A program made the translations under genes and the position numbers. Below the pieces are notes generated by a model. It saw nothing but the letters and a program-made list of their open reading frames with translations, was not told where the DNA came from and did no database searches. Shown here piece after piece: positions 8,468-16,804 of a stretch of 35,953 nt of DNA. Every line of letters begins with the position of its first letter. Positions within the stretch are counted from its first letter, which is position 1. Source of the stretch: an uncultured Bacteroidota bacterium (GTDB taxonomy: Bacteria; Bacteroidota; Bacteroidia; Chitinophagales; Chitinophagaceae); assembly GCA_903874055.1 (NCBI GenBank), contig CAIQQR010000041.1, positions 1 to 35,953 on the forward strand, in the 5' to 3' direction.

Positions 8468-10210
8468 TTACAAATTTTGCTTTTGTAACTGATCCAAAAT
8501 ATATTCTGAAGTACGCATTGACAATGCCAAGATAGTCCAAGTAATATTTTTATCCGCTTGTGATGTAAATACCGATCCGTCAACACAGAATAAATTTTTA
8601 CAATCATGCGCTTGGCCCCATGCATTTAAAGCAGAGGTCTTTTTATCATTACCCATTCTTACCGTACCTGCCTCGTGAATAATATTTCCTGGATTTGATA
8701 ATCCATAATTATTGCTTGCATCATCTTGGTCACCCCATGTAATCACTGCACCCATTGCGTGCATAATTTCACGGAAGGTTTCTTTCATGTGCTTTGCTTG
8801 CTTGATTTCATATTCTGAATTCTTACAATCAAATTTCAATACTGGAATACCGTATTTGTCTACTACCTCTGGATCAATGCTACAATGATTTTTAAAATTT
8901 GGCACTGCTTCACCACGTCCACCCATTCCTACAGTTGCACCATAAAAGAATCGAACATCCTCTTTTAAGGAACTACCATACCCACCTTCTTCTTTGGTTT
9001 TTCCATTTACTTGGAACTTACCATTTAATCCTTGCATACCCATACCAAAACCATAACTAGGTTGGCTCATACCGCCCCAATATTCAATATGATATCCACG
9101 AGGAAAATCTAATTTTTTATTATCCAACCACCATGGAGTGTATACGTGCATACCACCCACTCCGTCTTCATTGTAGCGCTTACGGCCCATTAAGTTTGGA
9201 ATCACTCCACCTAATGCAGCGCCAGTAGAATCGTGTAAATAATGCCCAACTACACCACTACTATTCGCTAACCCGTTTGGATGTTTTTGTGATTTTGAAT
9301 TCAATAATAAACGAGCAGTTTCACAAGTACTTGCACCAAGTATTACCACTTTTGCATTTATTTGATACTCTTGTTTGTCATCTTTGTTTACATAAGAAAT
9401 ACCTACTGCTTTTCCTTCCTTGTCTGTTAATACTTCACGCGCCATGGCACCCGTAATTAAATCTACATTACCGGTTAACACAGCAGGTTTTACTAAAACT
9501 GAAGAAGATGAAAAGTCGCCGTATACTTTACAAGAACGATTACATTGGCCGCAATAAAAACATGCACCACGCTCATCGTTAATTTTTTTAGTTAAGATTG
9601 ATAAACGAGACGGGATTACTGGGATATTAATTCCAGTAGCAGCCTTCTTGAACATCAATTCATGTAAACGAGGTTTTGGAGGAGGTAAGAAAATTCCATC
9701 AGGATCATTTTCAAGCCCTTCATTTGTTCCGTATACACCAATTAAACGATCAATTTTATCATAGTATGGTTTTACATCCTCGTATCCAATTGGCCAATCA
9801 TCTCCTAAGCCATCGATACTATGTCTTTTAAAATCTTTTGGTCCAAAACGAAGTGAAATACGTCCCCAGTGATTGGTTCGCCCCCCCACCATTCTTGCTC
9901 TCCACCAATCAAAATGATCTGACCCTTTTGTTTGTGTATATGGCTCCCCATCAATTTCCCAACCCCAGTAACAACCATCAAATTCACCGAAAGGACGATA
10001 CTTTGAACTTGCACCACGACGAGGTGAGTCCCAAGGATTTTTTAATTGTGCTGAATTTTTTGCAGGATCATAATCTGGTCCCGCTTCTAATAAACATACC
10101 TTAAGACCAGCTTTTGCTAATACATAGGCTGCCATACCACCCCCAGCACCTGATCCTACAATGATAGCATCGTATTTTTTTGGCGCTACTTTAACTTGAA
10201 AATCTGACAT
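8468..10210 (-). CDS. GMC-family FAD dehydrogenase, large subunit, with iron-sulfur-type cysteines
   Basis: The 580-residue catalytic subunit probably oxidises a sugar, sugar acid or alcohol. The FAD-binding GSGAGGG motif is at about 19-25, and the C-terminal GMC signatures are HEAGTVRMG and the closing DGSVF..NITWTILAL. Residues 217-227 read CFYCGQCNRSC, so C217, C223 and C227 form C-x5-C-x3-C. That is the arrangement I recall binding a [3Fe-4S] cluster in bacterial FAD glucose dehydrogenases; C220 is an extra cysteine. It has no signal peptide and is probably exported folded with the Tat-bearing subunit encoded next. The family is secure; the substrate is unknown. Confidence 0.9.
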   Translation of the reverse strand: MSDFQVKVAPKKYDAIIVGSGAGGGMAAYVLAKAGLKVCLLEAGPDYDPAKNSAQLKNPWDSPRRGASSKYRPFGEFDGCYWGWEIDGEPYTQTKGSDHFDWWRARMVGGRTNHWGRISLRFGPKDFKRHSIDGLGDDWPIGYEDVKPYYDKIDRLIGVYGTNEGLENDPDGIFLPPPKPRLHELMFKKAATGINIPVIPSRLSILTKKINDERGACFYCGQCNRSCKVYGDFSSSSVLVKPAVLTGNVDLITGAMAREVLTDKEGKAVGISYVNKDDKQEYQINAKVVILGASTCETARLLLNSKSQKHPNGLANSSGVVGHYLHDSTGAALGGVIPNLMGRKRYNEDGVGGMHVYTPWWLDNKKLDFPRGYHIEYWGGMSQPSYGFGMGMQGLNGKFQVNGKTKEEGGYGSSLKEDVRFFYGATVGMGGRGEAVPNFKNHCSIDPEVVDKYGIPVLKFDCKNSEYEIKQAKHMKETFREIMHAMGAVITWGDQDDASNNYGLSNPGNIIHEAGTVRMGNDKKTSALNAWGQAHDCKNLFCVDGSVFTSQADKNITWTILALSMRTSEYILDQLQKQNL

Positions 10211-10298
10211 AGTACAATCGTTTTATCTAATGATATTTGAAGTATGAATTTAGTGAAATTTTTAAATGGTTGCCAATTTTTTTTATGAATGATTATGC

Positions 10299-10331
10299 AA
10301 AAAAATACCCGCACATTACTGAGCGGGTATT
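10299..10331 (-). terminator. Intrinsic terminator of nrdJ
   Basis: The 9-bp stem AATACCCGC / GCGGGTATT with a 10-base loop is followed on the minus strand by a run of T's (A's at 10299-10305 on plus). It lies 28 bases beyond the nrdJ stop and separates nrdJ from the dehydrogenase genes. Confidence 0.85.
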
Positions 10332-10358
10332 GGTTATTTTAAGTTGTTCTATAAAGGA

Positions 10359-13300
10359 CTAGCTACAACCCATAGATGTTCCACAGTTCAAACATTTGTA
10401 ACAAGTACCGCTACGGATAGTGATATGTCCACAAGTGCTACATGCTGGAGCATCGCTTTGCATGCTCTTAGCCGCTGCTGTTACATTATCCATTGAACCT
10501 CCTTCATTCACTGCGGCAACCACATTTGCTTTCGCAGCTGGTGCTGGAGTAGCTGCTGGTGCTGTCACGCGAATGCTACTTAATTCAGGCTTTCCCACTA
10601 ATGTGATATCACTAGCTTCCCCTAAATTTTCAACAGTTGGCTTGTCTAATACATGTACTAAATCGGTTCTGCCCAAATATTCATACGCTAATGCACGGAA
10701 AATAAAGTCCACGATTGAAGTGGTTGTTTTAATATTTGGATGATCCACCATACCTGATGGTTCAAACTTAGTAAATACGAATTTGTCAACAAACTCTTCT
10801 AATGGCACACCATATTGTAGACCAACAGAAATAGAGATAGCGAAACAGTTCATCAAGCTACGCAATGTAGAACCTTCTTTTGCTAAGTCAATGAATAATT
10901 CACCAACTGTTCCGTCATTGTATTCACCTGTTCTTAAGAATAATACTTGGCCGCCAATTCTTGCTTTTTGTGTAAAGCCACGACGCTTAGCTGGTAAGGA
11001 TTTGCGCTCAACAATGCGAGACAATTGACGCTTTAATACCGTATCGGTAGAAGTAGTCATTCTCTTTTGCACTTCTTCTAATAATTCATCAACAGTTAAA
11101 TTACTTAAGTCAACTAATTGAGAGCCGGCTTCAACAGCTACTTCAGCTTCGCCATCAGCATCCTCCGTTTTCTTTTTCTTGTCAGACTTCGTAGATAATG
11201 GTTGGCTTAATTTAGAACCATCACGGTATAAAGCGTTTGCTTTTAAACCTAATTCCCAACTCATTAAATAACAATCAGCAATTTCTTCAACAGTTGCTTC
11301 GTTTGGAAGGTTAATGGTTTTTGAAATTGCACCTGATAAGAATGGTTGACAAGCAGCCATCATTCTAATGTGACCGTGTGCATGAATATATCTAACTCCT
11401 TTTTTACCGTTTTTATTTGCACAATCAAATACTGGCAAGTGTGCAGGATCTAAGTCTGGTGCACCTTCTACCGTCATAGTACCACAAACATAATCGTTTG
11501 CAGCATCAATTTGATCTTCGGTAAATCCTAATGCTTCTAATAAATTAAAGCTCCAGTCTGCAAATACTTCTTCTTTAAATCCTAATCTTGTTAAACAAGC
11601 ATCCCCTAATGTGAAACGGTTAAAGATGAATCCAATTTCGAATGCAGATTTTGCTGCGTTATTTAATTTAGTAACTTCTTCTTGTGTAAATCCTTTTGCT
11701 AATAATGCTGCATCGTTTACGAACGGTGCATTTGTAAAGCTTGCATGTCCAACAGCGAAGTTTACAATGGCATCATTTTGTGCTTGTGTGTAACCTAAAT
11801 TCTTTAATGCTTGAGGTACAGATTGGTTGATGATTTTAAAATAACCACCGCCAGATAATTTTTTGAATTTCACTAATGCGAAATCTGGTTCAACACCTGT
11901 AGTATCGCAATCCATTACAAGTCCAATGGTTCCTGTTGGAGCAATTACCGTTGTTTGTGCGTTTCTGTAACCATACTTTTCTCCTAATTGTACTGCATCA
12001 TCCCAAGCTTTTGTTGCAGCCTTTAATAAATAGTCAGGAGTGTACTGCGCTTTAATTCCTTGAGGCTTAATTTCAATTCCAACATATGCATCTGCATCAT
12101 AAGCAGCCGCACGGTGGTTACGCATTACACGTAACATATCTTGCTTGTTTTCCTCATACTTATCAAATGCACCTAGGAAGCTAGCCATCTCTGCAGATGT
12201 CTTATAAGCAATACCCGTCATGATTGCAGTGATTGCACCGGCAATACCACGTGCTTCTTCACTATCATAAGGAATACCACTTACCATTAACATAGAACCT
12301 AAGTTTGCAAAACCTAAACCTGTAGTTCTGTAGTCATAAGATAATTGTGCTACTTCTCTAGATGGGAACTGCGCCATTAAAATAGATACTTCTAATACAG
12401 TCTGCCATAATCTTGTAGTATATTCAAAACCTTCAACATCAAATGAGTTATCTGATTCGTTAAAGAATTGTCTTAAGTTGATAGAAGCCAAGTTACAAGC
12501 AGTGTTGTCCAAGAACATATATTCAGAACATGGGTTAGACGCATTGATACGTCCGCCTTTTGGACAAGTATGCCACTCATTAATAGTAGTGTCATATTGT
12601 GTACCTGGATCCGCACAACGCCAAGCAGCGTTGGCAATTTGCTCCCAAACTTCTCTTGCTGGAACGGTTTTCATTACACGACCATCAGTACGTGCTTTTA
12701 ATTCCCAATCACCATTTTCAGATAAAGCTTTAAAGAAGCTATTTGGAATACGAACAGAGTTGTTTGAGTTTTGACCTGAAACAGTTGCATAGGCTTCTCC
12801 TTCATAACCATTATCATAACCAGCAGCAACTAATGCAGCAACTTTATCTTCTTCTTGTACTTTCCAGTTAATGAATTCTAACACTTCTGGGTGATCTAAA
12901 TCCAAACAAACCATTTTAGCAGCACGACGTGTTGTACCGCCAGATTTGATGGCACCTGCAGCACGGTCACCAATTTTCAAGAAGCTCATTAAACCACTTG
13001 AAGAACCACCACCAGATAATTTTTCGTTTGCTCCTCTAATTTGAGAGAAGTTAGTACCTACACCAGAACCATATTTAAAAATTCTTGCTTCTCTTGTCCA
13101 AAGATCCATAATACCACCCTCATTCACTAAATCATCACTTACACTTAAAATAAAACACGCATGGGGCTGTGGACGCTCATAAGCACTTGTTGATCTTTTC
13201 AATTGCTTATCAGTTGGATCCACATAATAGTGACCTTGTGCGCCACCAGTGATACCATAGCTTTCATGTAATCCTGTGTTAAACCATTGCGGCGAGTTAG

Positions 13301-13706
13301 GTACACATGCTTGTTTTAAGATACTATATACTAACTCTTCATAGAATACTTGCGCATCATTAGTTGTTGCGAAGTAACCATAACGCTCTCCCCAAACTCT
13401 CCAACAATTGGCCATACGATGAGCTACTTGCTTCACAGAAGTTTCTCTGCCCAATGAACCATCCGCTTGTGGAACACCCGCTTTTCTAAAATATTTTTGT
13501 GCTAAAATGTCCGTAGCAATTTGGCTCCATTGTTTTGGAACTTCTACGTTTGTCATTTCAAACACTTTTTCTCCGTTTGGATTTTTGATTACACTATCAC
13601 GATAGTCGTACTCAAATTGATCAAATGGAGACACATTGTCTTTTGTGAATCGGCGAGAAAATACTAATCCTTTTTTCGCAGTGGTTTTTGTTTTTGGAGT
13701 AGCCAT
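10359..13706 (-). CDS. nrdJ: Adenosylcobalamin-dependent ribonucleotide reductase (class II)
   Basis: It reduces ribonucleotides to deoxyribonucleotides using B12 instead of a diiron or glycyl radical. The 1115 residues match the long zinc-containing NrdJ form. Visible are NSPQWFNTG, the [11 protein letters not shown] region with the first active-site cysteine, [12 protein letters not shown], and the active-site block [25 protein letters not shown] sequence near residue 390. [15 protein letters not shown] is further on. An Ala/Pro-rich linker leads to a cysteine-rich end ([20 protein letters not shown]) that would hold zinc and the reducing cysteines. The ATG gives [13 protein letters not shown], a basic tail before the conserved start. 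No oxygen-dependent NrdAB is in the window. No TAnnTTTG box or recognisable cobalamin riboswitch precedes it. Confidence 0.95.
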   Translation of the reverse strand: MATPKTKTTAKKGLVFSRRFTKDNVSPFDQFEYDYRDSVIKNPNGEKVFEMTNVEVPKQWSQIATDILAQKYFRKAGVPQADGSLGRETSVKQVAHRMANCWRVWGERYGYFATTNDAQVFYEELVYSILKQACVPNSPQWFNTGLHESYGITGGAQGHYYVDPTDKQLKRSTSAYERPQPHACFILSVSDDLVNEGGIMDLWTREARIFKYGSGVGTNFSQIRGANEKLSGGGSSSGLMSFLKIGDRAAGAIKSGGTTRRAAKMVCLDLDHPEVLEFINWKVQEEDKVAALVAAGYDNGYEGEAYATVSGQNSNNSVRIPNSFFKALSENGDWELKARTDGRVMKTVPAREVWEQIANAAWRCADPGTQYDTTINEWHTCPKGGRINASNPCSEYMFLDNTACNLASINLRQFFNESDNSFDVEGFEYTTRLWQTVLEVSILMAQFPSREVAQLSYDYRTTGLGFANLGSMLMVSGIPYDSEEARGIAGAITAIMTGIAYKTSAEMASFLGAFDKYEENKQDMLRVMRNHRAAAYDADAYVGIEIKPQGIKAQYTPDYLLKAATKAWDDAVQLGEKYGYRNAQTTVIAPTGTIGLVMDCDTTGVEPDFALVKFKKLSGGGYFKIINQSVPQALKNLGYTQAQNDAIVNFAVGHASFTNAPFVNDAALLAKGFTQEEVTKLNNAAKSAFEIGFIFNRFTLGDACLTRLGFKEEVFADWSFNLLEALGFTEDQIDAANDYVCGTMTVEGAPDLDPAHLPVFDCANKNGKKGVRYIHAHGHIRMMAACQPFLSGAISKTINLPNEATVEEIADCYLMSWELGLKANALYRDGSKLSQPLSTKSDKKKKTEDADGEAEVAVEAGSQLVDLSNLTVDELLEEVQKRMTTSTDTVLKRQLSRIVERKSLPAKRRGFTQKARIGGQVLFLRTGEYNDGTVGELFIDLAKEGSTLRSLMNCFAISISVGLQYGVPLEEFVDKFVFTKFEPSGMVDHPNIKTTTSIVDFIFRALAYEYLGRTDLVHVLDKPTVENLGEASDITLVGKPELSSIRVTAPAATPAPAAKANVVAAVNEGGSMDNVTAAAKSMQSDAPACSTCGHITIRSGTCYKCLNCGTSMGCS

Positions 13707-13747
13707 GGTCGTATTCTATTTTTTGGATGTTGGTTATGTTCCCCAGG

Positions 13748-13765
13748 AGGTTTTTTGAAAAACCT
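13748..13765. repeat. Perfect inverted repeat in the nrdJ leader
   Basis: AGGTTTTT and AAAAACCT flank a two-base centre, 42 bases before the nrdJ ATG. It is too A/T-rich and short to be sure, but it could be an operator or a small hairpin. It lacks the sequence of a known NrdR box. Confidence 0.35.
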
Positions 13766-13982
13766 TGATGGGTAGACGAAAATATCCTTTGAAATCCATA
13801 ATTCCCTAACAGAAATATCAACAGCTGTGGAAAATTGATGTGAACAATGGGAAAGTCCATAACCCCATTGAATTCTACGATTTATCCCCATGCGATGTTA
13901 GTTTCTTAAGAAAAAAAACCTTGTTGAATCAGATTTTTTTGTAATAAATAAGATTGTTGCTTAGACATTCCCTTAAAATTGA

Positions 13983-13990
13983 TATTTTTG
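13983..13990 (+). promoter_or_regulatory. Putative pcrB promoter, -7 box
   Basis: TATTTTTG is a perfect TAnnTTTG, 38 bases before the pcrB ATG. The best -33 candidate is a weak TTG near 13957-13959 with a spacer a little too long. Confidence 0.4.
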
Positions 13991-14028
13991 AGCCTCAATT
14001 GAACTGATTCAAACAAGCTGGCAATCCA

Positions 14029-14778
14029 ATGAAACACAATATATACAATCATATTAGCGAAGCTAAAACTGCGGGCCACAAAGCTTTTGCTGTGTTAATT
14101 GATCCAGATAAGTTAGATGAAAAGTCATTGCAATCCACCATTGAATTAGCTATTAACGCAAAGGTGGACTACTTTTTTGTAGGAGGAAGTTTAGTGGTTA
14201 CAGATACGCTTGACAAGGTAGTTTCCACTATTAAAGAAAAATGCTCCATACCTATAGTATTGTTCCCAGGCTCACCAGACCAAATTACCCCAAAAGCAGA
14301 TGCCTTATTATACCTTTCTTTAATTTCTGGACGCAACCCTGAATTATTGATTGGACAACATGTGATAAGTGCACCATTTGTAAGACAGAGTGGATTAGAG
14401 ATTATGCCTGTAGGGTATATGTTAGTAGATGGTGGGACTCCAACAACCGTGTCTTATATCTCCAATACCAACCCTATTCCATCTAATAAAAATGATATTG
14501 CCTCCTGTACTGCTATGGCGGGTGAAATGCTTGGATTAAAGCTAATATATATGGATGCAGGTTCGGGTGCAAGCCGCCCTATTCCTACTGCCATGATTCA
14601 ACAAGTGGCAAAATATATTCAGATTCCATTGATTGTTGGTGGCGGTATTACCACAGCCGAAAAAGCAAAAGAAAATTGCTTAGCAGGTGCTGATATAATT
14701 GTAGTAGGCAATGCTGTAGAAAAAGATCCTGCATTAATTACAGAGATGGCTATTGCGATTCACAGTTTGAACAAATAG
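14029..14778 (+). CDS. pcrB: Geranylgeranylglyceryl/heptaprenylglyceryl phosphate synthase (GGGPS/PcrB family)
   Basis: Members of this TIM-barrel family join a polyprenyl diphosphate to glycerol-1-phosphate, the first committed step of archaeal-type ether lipid synthesis. The 249 residues show VLIDPDKLDE near the N-terminus, DYFFVGGSLV, LFPGSPDQI, YLSLISGRNPELLIG, YMDAGSGASRPIP and the phosphate-binding end PLIVGGGITTAEKA..GADIIVVGNAVE. The length and motifs fit group II enzymes of archaea and Bacteroidota more than the shorter Bacillus PcrB (inference). Chain length and product cannot be read from sequence. It is divergent from nrdJ and converges on a response-regulator gene with a 21-base gap and no clear terminator. 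Confidence 0.92.
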   Translation: MKHNIYNHISEAKTAGHKAFAVLIDPDKLDEKSLQSTIELAINAKVDYFFVGGSLVVTDTLDKVVSTIKEKCSIPIVLFPGSPDQITPKADALLYLSLISGRNPELLIGQHVISAPFVRQSGLEIMPVGYMLVDGGTPTTVSYISNTNPIPSNKNDIASCTAMAGEMLGLKLIYMDAGSGASRPIPTAMIQQVAKYIQIPLIVGGGITTAEKAKENCLAGADIIVVGNAVEKDPALITEMAIAIHSLNK

Positions 14779-14799
14779 TTTTCTTTTTTATCAGCAATT

Positions 14800-15540
14800 T
14801 TAGAAACTCATCATTTCCTTGAACTTCACTGTTTGACGACGACTAATTTCAATCTTTTCGCCTCCTTTTAATTCAACCAATAAGCCTCCGTTAAAATAAG
14901 GTTCTATTTTTTCAATCCAATGTAAATTGATAATGTGTTTTCTGTTGGCTCTAAAAAATACGCGTTCATCTAAACGATCTTCTAGTGCATTCAATGATTT
15001 TAATATTAATGGCTTATTGCCGGCAAAATATACTTTGGCGTAGTTCCCCACACTTTCAAACAATCTAATTTCAGTCAATTTAACAAACCAACATTTTTCT
15101 CCATCCTTTACAAACACTTGATCCGCTTCGGTTAATGGTCCACGATTGGTTCCCAATAAACTTGCTTGTTCTAATTCAATTTCAGTACGTAATTTTAGTA
15201 TTGCATCGGTTAATCTGATAGGATCAATTGGTTTTAACAAATAATCCAAAGCATTTACCTCAAAGGCTTTCAGCGCAAACTCATCATAAGCGGTTGTAAA
15301 AATTACTCGAGGCGCTTTTTCTAATTCAGCCAATAAATCAAAACCCGTTTTGCCTGGCATTTGAATGTCTAAAAATATTAAGTCGGGACGCAATAAGTCA
15401 ATTTTTTCAACGCCTTCATCTACATTGCTCGCTTCATCCACAATTTGAATTTCGGGATGTTGTTCAAGTAATTTTTTCAATTCATTTCTTGCTAACCTTT
15501 CGTCGTCTACAATGATTGCTTTAATAGTATTATTAGGCAT
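14800..15540 (-). CDS. LytTR-family response regulator
   Basis: A 246-residue two-component response regulator. The receiver domain (about 5-125) has the acidic pair D12/D13, phospho-acceptor D58 (LIFLDIQMPG), T82/T83 and K103 (LLKPID). A LytTR DNA-binding domain follows (about 140-246, with ESVGNYAKVYFAG and FFRANRKHIINLHWIEKIEPYFNGGLLVEL). It starts 13 bases after the stop of the histidine kinase gene, so the two form an operon. Targets are unknown; LytTR regulators commonly control envelope or exopolysaccharide genes in other bacteria, and none is suggested by the neighbours here. Confidence 0.93.
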   Translation of the reverse strand: MPNNTIKAIIVDDERLARNELKKLLEQHPEIQIVDEASNVDEGVEKIDLLRPDLIFLDIQMPGKTGFDLLAELEKAPRVIFTTAYDEFALKAFEVNALDYLLKPIDPIRLTDAILKLRTEIELEQASLLGTNRGPLTEADQVFVKDGEKCWFVKLTEIRLFESVGNYAKVYFAGNKPLILKSLNALEDRLDERVFFRANRKHIINLHWIEKIEPYFNGGLLVELKGGEKIEISRRQTVKFKEMMSF

Positions 15541-15553
15541 AATTTTTTCTTAA

Positions 15554-16654
15554 TTACTTGTGAATTGGGATTTCTAATTTAGCAGTAACTTGATTGGGTT
15601 CGCATTGATATATTTCAAACAAGGCTTCTCCGCCATATAAAAGATTTAATCTTTCTTTTGTGCTTTGTAATCCAAAGCCATCGGTTTCTGAAAACTGTAA
15701 AACACCCGTATTGATTACTTTGATAATTTGTTTTTGATTTTCGGTCTTTGCAACAATTTTAATAATACAATCTCCAGGCTGCTTACTAAGTCCGTGCTTA
15801 ATAGCGTTTTCTACCAAGGTTTGTAGCATCATTGGAGGCAATTGAAATTGTAAACTTTGTGCTTCAATTTCGTATGCAATTTTTAGTCTGTCTGCAAATC
15901 GAATGTATTCCAATGCTAGATAGTCTTTTACAATAGCCAACTCTTTTTCTAAACTAGTAATCTCCACTTTATCTGCCTGTATACTACTTCTTAAAATATT
16001 ACTCAACTCTGTAATGGCCTGTCTTGCACGCTTTGGATCCTCATCAACTAATGCCCTGATACTATTTAAGGCATTGAATATAAAGTGTGGATTAATTTGA
16101 GATTTAATCGTTTTTAATTCTAACTCTTTAATAAGTGTTTCTAATTTAACTTTATTAATGGCCTCCAAATTCGTAAACTCAATATAGTGCCAAAGTATAT
16201 AAATAGATATCCAGACAAAAAAGATGGGGGTATCAAAAATCAATCCAAATAACAATCTTTTTCCAACTCTTGACCCATCCCAGTTTTTTACAATTTCAGT
16301 AAGTGAAAAAATAAAGTTGTTCGTTGTTTTTGCATCTGGTCTTGGCTCGTAAAGTCTAAATATTTCAATAAATATATCGGACAAAAAACTGTACACAAAT
16401 GAAAAAGAAATCACTAATACAAAAAGCCTCCCCCACTTTCTGGAAGAAAAAGGCGGCTTTAATTGAAACTGTATAATTGATTGTCTTAGGGAAGCGGTTA
16501 ATAGTATCCCTAAAAAAACACTTACTATGATTCTTTTTAGGAAAATGGTACTTACCTGTTTTTCCAATAAGTAGGCAAAAAACACAATTGTTAAGGCATA
16601 GCTAAACCAGCCAGCTACCTGTAAAATCCAAAATAAGCGACTACTCTTTTTCAT
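15554..16654 (-). CDS. LytS-type membrane sensor histidine kinase
   Basis: A 366-residue partner of the LytTR regulator. Four membrane segments fill the first ~165 residues, with no large extracellular domain. A short coiled coil (KVKLETLIKELELKTIKSQ) leads to the His_kinase domain, with H190 in NPHFIFNALNS, the N box LVENAIKHGLS and the G box GFGLQSTKERL. I start at the ATG at 16654; a TTG three codons upstream is possible. A TAnnTTTG box lies six bases before the ATG, which implies an almost leaderless mRNA. The signal it senses is unknown. Confidence 0.92.
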   Translation of the reverse strand: MKKSSRLFWILQVAGWFSYALTIVFFAYLLEKQVSTIFLKRIIVSVFLGILLTASLRQSIIQFQLKPPFSSRKWGRLFVLVISFSFVYSFLSDIFIEIFRLYEPRPDAKTTNNFIFSLTEIVKNWDGSRVGKRLLFGLIFDTPIFFVWISIYILWHYIEFTNLEAINKVKLETLIKELELKTIKSQINPHFIFNALNSIRALVDEDPKRARQAITELSNILRSSIQADKVEITSLEKELAIVKDYLALEYIRFADRLKIAYEIEAQSLQFQLPPMMLQTLVENAIKHGLSKQPGDCIIKIVAKTENQKQIIKVINTGVLQFSETDGFGLQSTKERLNLLYGGEALFEIYQCEPNQVTAKLEIPIHK

Positions 16655-16660
16655 AGTATC

Positions 16661-16668
16661 CAAATTTA
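16661..16668 (-). promoter_or_regulatory. Putative promoter, -7 box, of the histidine kinase/LytTR operon
   Basis: The minus strand reads TAAATTTG, a perfect TAnnTTTG, six bases before the kinase ATG. No matching TTTG -33 element is visible. If used, transcription would begin at about the start codon. Confidence 0.4.
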
Positions 16669-16804
16669 CCCATTCCTTTTGTTTTTGTGCTCATTTATTA
16701 GACTAAAGGCAATATTTAAAGATGAATGGGAATCCTCCATTTTTGGCTAAACTTTTGCCCTTTATTTATGTTATTAACTTACTTTTACATCACAACTATT
16801 TTGA

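Larger units (their letters stand above)
13707..14028. other. 322-base divergent intergenic region (nrdJ / pcrB)
   Basis: This is the only non-coding stretch over 300 bases. It holds the leaders of nrdJ (minus) and pcrB (plus), a palindrome at 13748-13765, and a TAnnTTTG box for pcrB at 13983-13990. TGTGGAAAA (13826-13834) and TTATCCCCA (13882-13890) are each one mismatch from a DnaA box. I see no convincing ORF, RNA gene, NrdR box or riboswitch. Confidence 0.6.

Noticed and set aside
7781..10210. The GMC/subunit-3 pair as a newly acquired island
   Set aside because: No tRNA, repeats, integrase or obvious change in base composition flank it; such pairs are common in Bacteroidota.
10420..12774. 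Plus-strand open frames inside nrdJ
   Set aside because: They are shadows of conserved NrdJ coding sequence, with no recognisable features.
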